Assembly: GCA_003255025.1 (NCBI GenBank)
Contig: QANY01004083.1
Span: 32,182-96,181, forward strand
Reading direction: 5' to 3'
Length of the DNA: 64,000 bases
Source: Datisca glomerata
Taxonomy: Eukaryota; Streptophyta; Magnoliopsida; Cucurbitales; Datiscaceae
Shown: piece by piece, positions 1 to 13,313 of the stretch
Position numbering within the stretch: the stretch's first letter is position 1
How the letters are laid out: the number at the start of each line of letters is the position of its first letter
Translations under genes and position numbers: made by a program
The notes under the pieces: generated by a model
What the model was told of the DNA's origin: nothing
The model's input: the letters and a program-made list of their open reading frames with translations, nothing else
Databases searched by the model: none

Positions 1-309
1 TCTCCAACTCACTCACACTCTCTTTCTCCAACTCACTCTCCCTCTCTCACTCTTTCTCTCTCACTCGCTCACTCACTCACTCACTCACTCGCTCACTCAC
101 TCCCTCACTCACTCACTCACTCACTTTCTTTATCCCCCTCTCACTCATTCTCACCCTCTCTTTCGTTCACTCACACACTCATTCACTATTTGTCACTCTC
201 CTCCTCACTCTCTCTCCCTCCCCCTCCCTCCCTATCTCTCTCTAACTCTCCTGCAGTCTCTCTCTCTCTCCATCACTCACTCTCTATCTATTTGACACAC
301 ACACTCTCT
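1..309 (+). repeat. Simple CTCA/CTCT array, window start
   Basis: Mostly runs of CACT and CTCT with TCACTCGCTCAC words near 60-125. It has no TTAATCT box and no gene. It enters the window already as repeat, so the array extends beyond the left edge. Confidence 0.85.
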
Positions 310-1629
310 CTATTACACTCTACCTCTCTCTCTCTCTCACTCTCCCTCCCACTCACCCTCTCTCTCTCACTCACCCTCTCTCTCTCTCTCTTAATCTCTC
401 ACACCAACTCACTCTCTCTCTTTCTCATTGTCCTTGACTTTATCTATTTCTGTCTGTCTCTCACTCACTCAATCACACACACACACACTCTACCTCCCTC
501 TCTCTAACTCTCCCTCTCTCTTTGTCTCTATCTCACTCTCTGTCTCTCTCTCTCACTCCCTCACTCACTTTCTCTTTCTCTCTAAATCTATGTCTCTCAC
601 TCACTCTCTCTCTCTCACTCACTCTGTCACTCACTTTCTCTCTCTCTTACTCATTCTCTCTCACTTTCTTTCTCTCTCTCCCTCTCTCACTCTCTCTATC
701 TCTCTCACACACTGACTCACTCTATCTCTCTCTCTCAGTCACTCTCGTTCTCCACCTCACTCTCTCTCTCCCCCCTCTCTCTCACCCTCTCTCCCTCACT
801 CTACCTCTCTCTCTCTCACACTCTCTCTCACTCACCCACACACCCTCTCTCTCTCACTCTACCTCTCTCTCTTAATCTTTCACACCCACTCACTCTCTCT
901 CCCTTTCACACTGTCCTTCACTTTCTCTTTTTTGTCTCTCTCTCACTCACTCACTCGCACACACACACTCTCTCTCTCCTACTCTCTCACTCACCAGCAC
1001 TCACACTCACTCACTCACTCACACACACACACACACTCTAACTCTGTCTCTCTTGCTTACTTTTTCTCTGTCACACTAACTATCGCTCTCTCACTCGCTC
1101 TCACACCCACTCACTATCTCTCTTTGCCCCACTCTCCCCCTCACTCTCTCTCTTTCTCCCGCTCTCTCTCACACTGTCTCACTCACCCACAGACTCTCTC
1201 TCTCACTCAATTTCTCTTTCTCCTTAACTCTCTCTCCCTCCCTCCCTCACTCTCACTCACTCACTCACACTCTCACTTTGTCTTTCTCTCTCTCTCACTC
1301 ACTCTCTCTCTCACTCAACCTCTCTCTCCCTCTCACTGGCTCTCACCCTCTCTCTCACTCATTATCACTCTCTCTCTTACTAACTCTCACACTCACCCAA
1401 AGACTCTCTCCCTCTCACTCACTCTCTCTCACTCACTCACTCTCTCACTCTCTCTCTTTCACTCATTCTCTCTCTCTCACTTAACCTCTCTCTCCCTCTC
1501 ACTGCCTCTCACCCACTCTTTCACTCATTCTCACTCTTTCTCTTACTAACTCTCACACTCACTCACTCACTATCTCTCTCTCCTCTCTCACTCTCTCTCA
1601 CTCACTCACAGACTCTCTCTCTCTCACTC

Positions 1630-2750
1630 ACCCACACTCTTTCTAACTCACTTTCACTTTCTCTCTAACTTTCTCTCACTCACTCTCTCTCGCTCTAACT
1701 CTCTCACTCTCTCACTCTCTGTCTCTTCACTCACTCTCTCTCTCTCTCACTCACTCACCCTCTCTCTCCTTCTCACTGACTCTCACCCTCTCTCTCACTC
1801 ATTCTCTCTCTATCTCTTTCACACACACTCCCTCTCTTTCTCTCTCTCCCTCCCTCCCTCTATCTATCTATCTTTCATTCACTCTCTCTCTCCCTCTCAC
1901 TCACTCTCACTCTCTCACTCTCACACAGTCGCACACTTACACATTCTATCTCTCTCTCTCTCTCTCTCGCATACTCACACACTCTCTCTTACTCACTCAC
2001 TCTCTGTCACTCCCTCACTCTCCCTCTATCTCCCTCTCTCTCACCCCCTCACTCTCTCTCACTCACTCACTCTCTCTCACTCACTCATTCTCGCTCTCTC
2101 ACCCTCTCTATCTCTCACTCTACCTCTCTCTCTCTCACTCACTCTCTATCTCTTACTCTCTCACACCCATTCGCTCTCTCTCTCTCACTCTACCTCTCTC
2201 TCTCACTCACTCTCTCTCACTCACCCACACTCTCTCTCACTCACTTTCACTTTCTCTCTAACTCTCTCTCACTCACTCTCTCTCCCTCTAACTCTCTCAC
2301 TCTCTCACTCTCTCACTCTCTGTCTCTTCACTCACACTCTCTCTCTCACTCACTCACCCTCTCTCTCCCTCTCACTGACTCTCACCCTCTCTCTCACTCA
2401 TTCTCTCTCTCTCTTTCACACACACTCCCTCTCTTTCTCTCTCTCTCTCCCTCTCACTCACTCTCACTCTCTCACTCTCACACAGTCGCACACTTACACA
2501 TTCTCTCTCTCTCTCTATCGCATACTTACACACTCTCTCTCTTACTCACTCACTCTCTGTCACTCCCTCACTCTCCCTCAATCTCCCTCTCTCTCACCCC
2601 CCTCACTCTCTCTCACTCACTCACTCTCTCTCACTCACTCATTCTCGCTCTCTCACCCTCTCTATCTCTCACTCTACCTCTCTCTCTCTCACTCACTCTC
2701 TATCTCTCACTCTCTCACACCCATTCACTCTCTCTATTTCTCATTGTCCT
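1630..2750 (+). repeat. Internal tandem duplication, period about 557 bp
   Basis: The stretch 1630-2200 is repeated at about 2205-2750. The anchor CACAGTCGCACACTTACAC is at 1924 and 2481, a spacing of 557 bp. The second copy lacks a CCCTCCCTCCCTCTATCTAT stretch that the first carries near 1845-1875. The same sequence appears once each in the next two higher-order copies (anchors 4753 and 6839). Confidence 0.8.
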
Positions 2751-3261
2751 TGACTTTCTCTCTTTCTATGTTTCTCACTCACTCAGTCACACACACAAAC
2801 ACACACTCTCTGTCTCTCGCACTCAGTCGCTCTATCTCACTCCCTCACTCACTTTCTCATTCTCTCTAAATCTTTCTCTCTCTCTCACTCACCCACTCTC
2901 ACTCTCTCTCACTCTCTCACGCTCTCTCTCTCTTACTAATTCTCTCTCACTTCCTTTCTCTCTCTCCCTCTCTCTCACTCCTGCTATCTCTCTCACACAC
3001 TAACTCAATCTGTTTGTCTCTCTCTCACTCTACCTCTCTTTCTCTCTCTCTCTCCCTCTCACAAACACACACACATTCTCTCTCTCGCTCACTCTCTCTC
3101 TTAATCTTTCACACCCATTCACTCTCTCTCCCATTCACAATGTCCTTCACTTTCTCTCTTTTTGTCTCTCTCACACACATTGTCTCTCTCTCTCGCATAC
3201 TCACACAGTCTCCCTCTTACTCACTCACTTTCTCTCTCTCCCTCACTCTCTCTCTATATCT

Positions 3262-3365
3262 CTCTCTCTCTCACCCCGCCACTCTCTCTGTCACTCACAC
3301 TCTCTCTATCTCTCTCTCTCTCTCTCACCCCGCCACTCTCTCTGTCACTCACACTCTCTCTCACT
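3262..3365 (+). repeat. 54-bp tandem duplication
   Basis: CACCCCGCCACTC followed by TCTGTCACTCACACTC occurs at 3272 and again at 3326, a period of 54 bp, with intervening CTCT runs of nearly equal length. It is a small local duplication inside the larger repeat. Confidence 0.8.
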
Positions 3366-3394
3366 CACTCATTTACTCTCTCTCTCACCCTCTC

Positions 3395-5432
3395 TGTCTC
3401 TCACTCTACCTCTCTTTCTCTCTCTCACTCTCCCTCCCACTCACCCTCTCTCCCACTCTCCCTCACTCTCTCTTAATCTCTCACACCCACTAACTCTCTC
3501 TCTCTCTCTTTCTCATTGTCTTTGACTTTCTCTCTTTCTGTCTGTCTCTCACTCACTCAGTCACACATAGACACACACACTCTCCCTCCCTCTCTTTAAC
3601 TCTCCCTCTCTTTTTGTCACTCACTCTCACTCTCTGTCTCTCGCACTCACTCTCTCTCTCTCACTCCCTCACTCACTTTCTCTTTCTCTCTAAATCTCTC
3701 TCTCTCTCACTCACACTCTCTCTACCTCACTCTGTCACTCTCTTTCTCTCTCTTACTCATTCTCGCTCACTTCCTTTCGCTCTCCCTCACTCTCACACTC
3801 TCTATCTCTCTCACACAATGACTCACTCTGTCTCTCTCTCTCACTCACTCTCACTCTTTTTCTCCAACCTCACTCTCTCACTCTCTCACTCTCTCTCTCC
3901 CCCTCTCTCTCTCACCCTCTCTCTCACTCTACCTCTCTCTCTCACTCTCTCTCTCACTCACACACACACACTCTCTAACTCACTCGCTCTCTTAATCTTT
4001 CACACCCACTCACTCTCTCTCCCTTTCACACCGTCCTTCACTTTCTCTCTTTTTGTCTCTCTCTCACTCACTCACTCACACACACACACACACACACACT
4101 CTCTCTCTCTCTCCCGCTCTCTCTCACACTCTCTCACTCACCCACAGACTCTCTCTCACTCACTTTCTCTTTCTCTCTAAATCTATCTCACTCACTCTCT
4201 CTCACTCACTCACTCTCTCACTCTCTCTCACACTCTCTCTCTCACTCTCTCTCTCTCACTCAACCTCTCTCTCCTTCTCACTGGCTCTCACCCTCTCTCT
4301 CACTCATTCTCACTCTCTCTCTTACTAACTCTCACCCTCTCTCTCACTCACTCTCACTGTCTCTTTCATTCGCTCCCACACTCACACACTGTCTCTCTCT
4401 CCTCTCTTTCTCTCTCTCACTTTCTCTCTCTCTCTCAATCCCTCCCTCTCTCACTCTCTCTCGCTCTCTCTCACTCTCTCTCACTCACCCACACTCTCTC
4501 TCACTCACTTTCACTTTCTCTCTAACTCTCTCTCTCACTCACTCACTCTCTCACTCTCTCTCTTCACTCACTCTCTCTCTCACTCACTAACCCTCTCTCT
4601 CCGTCTCAATAACTCTCACCCACTCTCTCACTCACACACTCTCTCTTTTTCACACACACTCCCTCTCTTTCTCTCTCTCCCTCCCTCCCTCTATCTATCT
4701 CTCTTTCTTTCACTTTCTCTCCCTCTCACTCACTCTCACTCTCTAACTCTCACACAGTCGCACACTTACACATTATCTCTCTCTATGTCTTGCATACTCA
4801 CACACTCTCTCTCTTACTCACTCACTCTCTCTCACTCCCTCACTCTCTCTCTATCTCTTTCTCTCTCTCCCCCTCACTCTCTCTCAATCACTCTCTCACT
4901 CACTCATTCTCTCTCTCTCACCCTCTCTATCTCTCACTCTACCTCTCTCTCTCTGTCTCACTCACTCTCTCTTTTCTCACTCACCCTGTCTCTCTCTTAA
5001 TCTCTCACACCCACTCACACTCTCTCTCTTTCTGATTGTCCTTTACTTTCTCTCTTTCTATCTCTTTCACTCACTCAGTCACACACACACACACACACTC
5101 TCTGTCTCTCGCACTCAGTCTCTCTCTCTCACCCCCTCACTCACATTCTCTTTCTATCTAAATCTCTCACTCACCCACACACTCTCTCTCTCACTCACTC
5201 ACTCACTCTCTCACGCTCTCTCTCTTTCTCTCTCTCTTACTTATTCTCTCTCACTTCCTTTCTCTCTCTCCCTCTCTCTCACTCTCGCTATCTCTCTCAC
5301 ACACTGACTCACTCTCTTTATCTATCTCTCACTCAGTCTCACTCTCTTTGTCCCCCTCACTCTCTCACTCTCTCTCCTCCCCCTCTCTCACCCTCTCTCT
5401 ATCGCTCTACCTCTCTCTCTCTCTCACTCTCT
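3395..5432 (+). repeat. Higher-order repeat, copy 2
   Basis: The stretch 3538-4157 matches 5440-6243 (offset about 1903 at the start, with extra sequence in the later copy). The stretch 4158-5432 matches 6244-7518 almost exactly at a constant offset of 2086. TTAATCT boxes lie at 3473, 3992 and 4997. No coding potential is seen beyond frames left open by the absence of G. Confidence 0.85.
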
Positions 5433-7514
5433 CTCTCTCTGTCTGTCTCTCACTCACTCAGTCACACACAGACACACACACTCTCTCACTCACTCACTCT
5501 AACTCTCCCTCTCTCTTTGTCTCTCACTCTCACTCTCTGTCTCTCGCACTCACTCTCTCTCTCACTCCCTCCCTCACTTTCTCTTTCTCTCTCAATCTTT
5601 CTCTATCACTCACTCTCTCTCTACCTCACTCCGTCACTCTCTCTCTCTCTTACTCATTCACTCTCACTTCCTTTCTCTCTCCCTCTCTCTCACTCTCTCT
5701 ATCGCTCTCACACAATGACTCACTTTGTCTCTCTCTCTCACTCACTCTCACTCTTTTTCTCCACCTCACTCTCTCACTCTCTCACTCTCTCTCTCCCCCT
5801 CTCTCTAACTCTACCTCTCTCTCTCTCACTCTCTCTCTCTCTCTCACTCCCACACATACACTCTCTGTCACTCACTCGCTCACTCACTCGCTCTCTTAAT
5901 CTTTCACACCCACTCACTCTCTCTGCCTTTCACACTGTCCTTCACTTTCTCTCTTTTTGTCTCTCTCTCACTCACTCACTCACTCACACACACACACACA
6001 CTGTCACTCTCTCACTCACCCGCACTCAGACTCACTCACACACACACACTCTCTCTCTCTATGTCTCTTTTTCTCACTTTCTCTCTCTCACACTGACTCT
6101 CTCTCTCACTCACTATCTCTCTCACCCACTCACTATCTCTCTTTGCCCCTCTCACTCCCTCCGTCTCTCTCTCTCTCCCGATCTCTCTCACACTCTCTCA
6201 CTCACCCACAGACTCTCTCTCACTCACCCATACACTCTCTCTCACTCACTTTCTCTTTCTCTCTAAATCTATCTCACTCACTCTCTCTCACTCACTCACT
6301 CTCTCACTCTCTCTCACACTCTCTCTCTCACTCTCTCTCCCCCACTCAACCTCTCTCTCCCTCTCACTGGCTCTCACCCTCTCTCTCACTCATTCTCACT
6401 CTCTCTCTTACTAACTCTCACCCTCTCTCTCACTCACTCTCACTGTCTCTTTCATTCCCTCCTACACTCACACACTGTCTCTCTCTCCTCTCTTTCTCTC
6501 TCTCACTTTCTCTCTCTCTCTCAATCCCTCCCTCTCTCACTCTCTCTCGCTCTCTCTCACTCTCTCTCACTCACCCACACTCTCTCTCACTCACTTTCAC
6601 TTTCTCTCTAACTCTCTCTCTCACTCACTCACTCTCTCACTCTCTCTCTTCACTCACTCTCTCTCTCACTCACTAACCCTCTCTCTCCGTCTCAATAACT
6701 CTCACCCACTCTCTCACTCACACACTCTCTCTTTTTCACACACACTCCCTCTCTTTCTCTCTCTCCCTCCCTCCCTCTATCTATCTCTCTTTCTTTCACT
6801 TTCTCTCCCTCTCACTCACTCTCACTCTCTAACTCTCACACAGTCGCACACTTACACATTATCTCTCTCTATGTCTTGCATACTCACACACTCTCTCTCT
6901 TACTCACTCACTCTCTCTCACTCCCTCACTCTCTCTCTATCTCTTTCTCTCTCTCCCCCTCACTCTCTCTCAATCACTCTCTCACTCACTCATTCTCTCT
7001 CTCTCACCCTCTCTATCTCTCACTCTACCTCTCTCTCTCTGTCTCACTCACTCTCTCTTTTCTCACTCACCCTGTCTCTCTCTTAATCTCTCACACCCAC
7101 TCACACTCTCTCTCTTTCTGATTGTCCTTTACTTTCTCTCTTTCTATCTCTTTCACTCACTCAGTCACACACACGCACACACTCTCTCTGTCTCTCGCAC
7201 TCAGTCTCTCTCTCTCACCCCCTCACTCACATTCTCTTTCTATCTAAATCTCTCACTCACCCACACACTCTCTCTCTCACTCACTCACTCACTCTCTCAC
7301 GCTCTCTCTCTTTCTCTCTCTCTTACTTATTCTCTCTCACTTCCTTTCTCTCTCTCCCTCTCTCTCATTCTCGCTATCTCTCTCACACACTGACTCACTC
7401 TCTTTATCTATCTCTCACTCAGTCTCACTCTCTTTGTCCCCCTCACTCTCTCACTCTCTCTCCTCCCCCTCTCTCTCACCCTCTCTCTCTATCGCTCTAC
7501 CTCTCTCTCTCTCA

Positions 7515-7518
<4 letters not shown>
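5433..7518 (+). repeat. Higher-order repeat, copy 3
   Basis: From 6244 to 7518 this is a near-identical copy of 4158-5432 at offset 2086, with scattered single-base differences (for example near 6465). The first part, 5433-6243, matches 3530-4157 but is about 180 bp longer, mostly CA-rich sequence and a second ACTCACCCA word around 5990-6240. TTAATCT boxes lie at 5896 and 7083. Confidence 0.85.
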
Positions 7519-7545
<27 letters not shown>

Positions 7546-7562
7546 TCTCTCACTCACTCACT

Positions 7563-9036
7563 CTCTTAATCTTTCACACCCACTCACTCTCTCTCCCTTT
7601 CACACTGTCCTTCACTTTCTCTCTTTATGTCTCTCTCTCACTAATTCAATCACAGACACACACACATACACACACACTCTCTCTCACTCACCCGCACTCA
7701 CACTCACTCACTATCTCACCCACTCTCTCACTCACTCTCTCACTCACTCTCTCTCATTCACTCTCTCACTCACTCTCTCTCTCACTCACCCTCTCTCTTA
7801 ATCTCTCACACCCACTTTTTCACTCAGTCACACACACACACACTCTATGTCTCTCGCACTCAGTTTCTCTCTCACTCCCTCACTCACTTTCTCTTTCTCT
7901 TTAAATCTCTCTCTCTCTCTCGCTCACTCACTCACCAACTCTCTCTCTCACTCACTCTCTCATGCTCTCTCTTTCTCTCTCTCTTACTCATTCTCTCTCA
8001 CTTCCTTTCTCTCTCTCCCTCTCTCTCACTCTCGCTATCTCTCACACACACTGACTCACTCTCTTTATCTATCTCTCACTCAGTCTCACTCTCTTTGTCC
8101 CCCTCACTCTCTCACACTCTCTCCTCCCCCTCTCTCTCACCCTCTCTCTCTATCGCTCTACCTCTCTCTCTCTCACTCTCTCTCTCCACACACACACACA
8201 CACACACTCTCTCACTCACTCACTCTCTTAATCTTTCACACCCACTCACTCTCTCTCCCTTTCACACTGTCCTTCACTTTCTCTCTTTATGTCTCTCTCT
8301 CACTAATTCAATCACAGACACACACACATACACACACACTCTCTCTCACTCACCCGCACTCACACTCACTCACTATCTCACCCACTCTCTCACTCACTCT
8401 CTCACTCACTCTCTCTCATTCACTCTCTCACTCACTCTCTCTCTCACTCACCCTCTCTCTTAATCTCTCACACCCACTTTTTCACTCAGTCACACACACA
8501 CACACTCTATGTCTCTCGCACTCAGTTTCTCTCTCACTCCCTCACTCACTTTCTCTTTCTCTTTAAATCTCTCTCTCTCTCTCGCTCACTCACTCACCAA
8601 CTCTCTCTCTCACTCACTCTCTCATGCTCTCTCTTTCTCTCTCTCTTACTCATTCTCTCTCACTTCCTTTCTCTCTCTCCCTCTCTCTCACTCTCGCTAT
8701 CTCTCACACACACTGACTCACTCTCTTTATCTATCTCTCACTCAGTCTCACTCTCTTTGTCCCCCTCACTCTCTCACACTCTCTCCTCCCCCTCTCTCTC
8801 ACCCTCTCTCTCTATCGCTCTACCTCTCTCTCTCTCACTCTCTCTCTCCACACACACACACACACACACTCTCTCACTCACTCACTCTCTTAATCTTTCA
8901 CACCCACTCACTCTCTCTCCCTTTCACACTATCCTTCACTTTCTCTCTTTATGTCTCTCTCTCACTAATTCAATCACAGACACACACACATACACACACA
9001 CTCTCTCTCACTCACCCGCACTCACACTCACTCACT
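7563..9036 (+). repeat. 662-bp tandem repeat, two full units and a partial
   Basis: The anchor CTCTTAATCTTTCACAC occurs at 7563, 8225 and 8887, exactly 662 bp apart. Units 7563-8224 and 8225-8886 look almost identical base for base, apart from a few sites (for example CTCACTCTC against CACACTCTC near 7450 and 8112, just before and inside the first unit). The third unit runs to about 9036 and differs at CACACTATCC (8930), where the others have CACACTGTCC. Such identity in a fast-changing array means a very recent duplication or an assembly effect. Confidence 0.9.
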
Positions 9037-10270
9037 ATCTCTCTCTCCCCCCCTCCCTCTCTCTCTCACTCACCCGTAGACTCTCTCTATCACTCACCCA
9101 CCCTCTCTCTCTCTCACTTTCTCTTTCTCTCTAACTCTCTCGCTCTCACTCAATAACTCTACCTCTCACTCTCTCACTCTCTCTCTCTTACTCATAGACA
9201 CACTCTCTCTCACTCACTCACTCTCTTAATCTTTACTACCCACTCACTCTCTCTCCCTTTCACACTGTCCTTCACTTTCTCTCTTCTTATCTCTCTCTCA
9301 CTCACATATTCATACACACACACACACTCTCTCTCTCACACTCACTCACACACACACAGACACACACACACACACACACACTGCCCCTCCCTCTCTTTCT
9401 CCCCCTCTCTCTATCACTCACCCACCCTTTCTCTATCTCACTTTCTCTTTCTCTCTAACACTCTCACTCTCACTCAATCACTCTACCTCTCACTCTCTCT
9501 CTCTCTCACTCAAACACACACACATTCTCTCTCACTCACTTACTCTCTTAATGTTTCCTACCGACTCACTCTCTCTCCATTTCACACTGTCCTTTACTTT
9601 CTCTCTTTTTGTCTCTCTCTCACTCACATACTCACACACACACACACACTCTCTCTCTCACACTCACTCACACACACACACACACACTCTGTCTCTGTCT
9701 CTCTCTCTTACTTTCTCTCTCTCGCATTGACTCTCTCACACTCGCTCTGACACCCACCCACTATCTCTCTTTGCCCCTCTCTCCCCCCTCTCTCTCACTC
9801 TCTCTCGCTCTCTCTCACTCCCACAGACTCTCTCTCACTCACCCACACACTCTCTCTCACTCACTTTCTCCTTCTCTCTAACTCTCTCTCCCTCACTCAC
9901 TCTCTCCCACTCAGTCACTCTCTCACACTCTCTCACTCTCTCTCTTTTACTCACTCTCTCTCACTCAACCTCTCTCTCCCTCTCATTGGCTCTCACCCTC
10001 TCTCACTCATTCTCACACTCTCTCTCTTACTAACTCTCACACTCACTCACTCGCTATCTCTCTCTCCCTCTCACTCACTCTCACTCTCTCTTACATTCAC
10101 TCCCACACTCACACACTGTCTCTCTCTCCTCTCTATCTCCCTTTCTCTCTCTCTCATTCCCTCCCTCTCTCACTTTCTCTCGCTCTCTCTCACTCTCTCT
10201 CACTCACCCACAGACTCTCTCTCTCTCTCTCACTCACCCACACACTCACCCACTCACACTCTCATTATCC
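9037..10270 (+). repeat. CT/CA array with about 330-bp local tandem
   Basis: A TTAAT box, CTTTCTCTCTT, an ACTCACATA word and a compound CA tract occur at 9212-9381 and again at 9548-9690, a spacing of about 330 bp. The same cluster returns at 11116-11305. The rest (9700-10270) is CT array with TTTGCCCCTCTC and CTCACCCACAGACTC words shared with about 1120-1190. No gene is seen. Confidence 0.75.
9346..9381 (+). repeat. (CA)n microsatellite
   Basis: A run of CA dinucleotides interrupted by one G, ending at CTGCCCC. It is the CA arm that follows a TTAAT box. Confidence 0.9.
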
Positions 10271-10697
10271 TTGACTTTCTCTCTTTCTATCTCTTTTACT
10301 CACTCAGTCACACACACACACACACTCTCTGTCTCTCGCACTCAGTCTCTCTCTCTCACTCCTTCACTCACATTCTCTTTCTCTCTAAATCTCTCTCTTT
10401 CTCTCTCACTCACCCACACTCTCTCTCACACACTCTCTCTCACTCACTCTCTCACGCTCTCTCTTTTCTCTCTCTCTGACTAATTCTCTCTCACTTCCTT
10501 TCTCTCTCTCCCTCTCTCTCACTCTCGCTATCTCTCTCACATACTGACTCACTCTCTTCGTCTCTCTCTCACTCACTCTCACTCTCTTTGTCTCTCTCTC
10601 ACTCACTCTCACTTTCTTTGTCCCCCTCACTCTCTCACTCTCTCACTCTCTCTCTCCCCCGCTCACTTTGTCGCTCTACCTCTCTCTCTCTCTCTCA

Positions 10698-10732
<35 letters not shown>

Positions 10733-11233
10733 TCTCTCTCTCTCACTCACTCTCTTAATCTTTCACACCCACTCACTCTCTTTCCCTTTCACACTGACCT
10801 GCACTTTCTCTCTTTTTGTCTCTCTCTCACTAATTCACTCACATACACACACACACATACACACACACACACACTCTCTCTCACTCTCTCACTCACCCGC
10901 ACTCACACTCACTCAATATCTCTCTCCCCCTCTTTGCCCCTCCCTCTCTCTCTCTCACTCACCCCCAGACTCTCTCTATCACTCAGTCACCCTCTCTCTC
11001 TCTTACTTTCTCTTTCTGTCTAACTCTCTCACTCTCACTCAATCACTCTACCTCTCACTCTCTCACTCTCTCTCTCACTCATACATACACACACACACTC
11101 TCTCTCACTCACTCTCTTAATCTTTCCTACCCACTCACTCTCTCTCCCTTTCACACTTTCCTTCACTTTCTCTCTTATTGTCTCTTCCTCACTCACATAC
11201 TCACACACACACACACACTCTCTCTCACACTCA

Positions 11234-11269
<36 letters not shown>

Positions 11270-12416
11270 CTCTCTCTCACACTCACTCACACACACACAC
11301 ACTCTCTCTGCCCCTCCCTCTCTCTCTCTCACTCACTCGCACACTCTCTCTATCATTCACCCACCCTCTCTCTCTCTCACTTTCTCTTTCTCTCTAACTC
11401 TCTCACTCTCACTCTATCACTCTACCTTCACTCTCTCACACTCTCTCTCTCTCACTCAAACACACACTCTCTGTCTCACTCAGTCACTTTCTCACACTCT
11501 CTCACTCTCTAACATTCTCTCTCTCTCACCCCCTCACTCTCACTCCCACTCACTCTCTCTAACTCACTTATTTTCTCTCTCTCTCTCTCTCACCCTCTCT
11601 ATCTCTCCCTCTACCCTCTCTCTCTCACTCACTCTCTCTCACTCACCCTCTCTCTATCTTAATCTCTCACACCCACTCTCTCACTTAGTCACACACACAC
11701 ACACACTCTATGTCTCTCGCACTCAGTATCTCTCTCTCACTCCCTCACTCACTTTCTCGTTCTCTTTAAATCTCTCTCTCTCACTCTCTCACTCACCCAC
11801 TCTCTCTCTCACTCACTCTCTCACGCTCTCTCTTTCTCTCTCTTACTTGTTCTCTCTCACTTCCTTTCTCTATCTCCCTCTCTCTCACTCTCGCTATATC
11901 TCTCACACACTGACTCACTATGTTTGTTTCTCTCTCACTCACTTTCTACTCTGTTTGTCCCCCTCACTCTCTCACACTCTCTCTCCCCCTCTCTGTCTCA
12001 CCCTCTCTCTCTCACTCTACCTCTCTCTCTCTCTCTCTCACTCTCTCTCTCACTCACACACACTCTCTCTCACTCACTCTCTTAATCTTTCACACCCACT
12101 CACTCTTTCTCCCTTTCACATTGTCCTTCAATTTCTCTCTTTTCATCTATCTCTCACTCATTCACTCACACACACACAAACTCTATCTCCTTCTCACTCT
12201 CTCACTCACCTGCACTCAGACTCACTTACTATCTCTCACTCTCCCCTCTCTGCCCCTCCCTCTCTCTCCCTCTCTCTCTGACTCACCCGCAGACTCTCTC
12301 TCTCACTCACCCACTCTCTCTCTCATACTTTCTATTTCTCTCTGACTCTCTGACTCTCACTCAATCACTCACTCTACTTCCCTCTCTCTCTCTCTTTCTC
12401 ACCATGTCTCCCTCTT
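10271..12416 (+). repeat. TTAATCT-box array rich in CA tracts
   Basis: The stretch 10271-10640 resembles 5038-5350 and 7124-7440 (TCTGTCTCTCGCACTCAGTC, then TAAATCTCTC, then CACTTCCTTTCTCTC). The stretch 11661-12000 repeats the same unit. Boxes fall near 10755, 11116, 11661 and 12082, each leading into a CA tract. No gene is seen. Confidence 0.75.
11202..11305 (+). repeat. Compound (CA)n tract
   Basis: Three CA runs separated by CTCTCTCTCACACTCACT words, the longest at about 11237-11265. It follows the TTAATCT box at 11116. Confidence 0.85.
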
Positions 12417-13313
12417 AATCTCTCACACCCACTCACTCTCTCTGTCCCCCCCTCTCACCCTCTCTCTCTCTCTCACTCTCTCACTCTCTCTCACACTCTC
12501 TCTCACTCACATACACACTCTCTCTTAATCTTTCACATATACTCACTATCTCTCTCTCCCCCGTCTCTCCCCCTCCCTCTCTTTCTCTCTTCCCCTCTCT
12601 CTCTCTCACTCACCCGTAGACTCTCTCTCACTCACACACACTCTCTCTCACTCACTTTCTCTTTCTCTCCAACTCTCTCTCCCTCAATCACTCACTATCT
12701 CTCACTCACTCACTCTCTCACTCTCTCTCTCTCACTCACTCTCTCACTCTCTCACTCAACCTTTCTCTCCCTCTCACTGGCTCTCACCCTCTCTCTCACT
12801 CATTCTCACTCTCTCTTACAAACTTTCACACTCTCTCTCTCTCATTCACTCTCTCTCTCTCATTCACTCTCTCTCTCTCTCATTCACTCTCACTCTCTCT
12901 TTCACTCGCTCCCACACTCAGACACTGTCTCTCTCTCCTCTCTCTCTCGCTCTCTCTCACTCACCCACAGACTCTCTCTCTCTCAGTCACCCACAGACTC
13001 TCTCTCACTCACTTTCACTTTCTATCTAACTCACTCTCTCACTCACTCAATCTCTCTCTCACTCACTCACACTCTCTCTCTACATTCACTCTCTCTCTCA
13101 CTCACAGACATTCTCTCTCCCTCTCACCAACTCACACCCTCTCACTCTTATCTCACTTTCACACACGCTCCCTCACTTTCTCTCTCTTCCTCCCACACTC
13201 TATCTATCTCTCTTTCTTTCACTCTCTCTCAATCTCTCGCATACTCACACACACTCTCTCTCACTCACTCTCTCTATCTCACCCCCTCACTCTCTCTCTC
13301 GCTCTCTCTCTCT
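12417..13313 (+). repeat. Degenerate CT array with short tandem
   Basis: Boxes lie near 12415 and 12525. CTCACCCACAGACTC words occur between 12610 and 13000. The word CATTCACT is repeated at 12843, 12861 and 12881, each time after a CT run (an 18-20 bp tandem). No gene is seen. Confidence 0.75.

Larger units (their letters stand above)
310..3394 (+). repeat. Higher-order repeat, copy 1 (expanded)
   Basis: The segment aligns by eye with 3395-5432 and 5433-7518. Shared landmarks in order are a TTAATCT box (391, 872), a CACTGGCTCTCACC word (about 1335), CACAGTCGCACACTTACAC (1924 and 2481), a second box ending in a CA tract (about 2720-2805) and CACTTCCTTTCTCTC (about 2950). It is about 1 kb longer than the next two copies, largely because of an internal tandem duplication at 1630-2750. 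No gene is present. Confidence 0.7.

Noticed and set aside
190..9881. Gene-like regularity of starts at TTTTTGTCTCTCTCTCAC before many frames
   Set aside because: The repeated start is the TTGTCTC or ATGTCTC word of the box read as an alternative start codon. It recurs because the box recurs.
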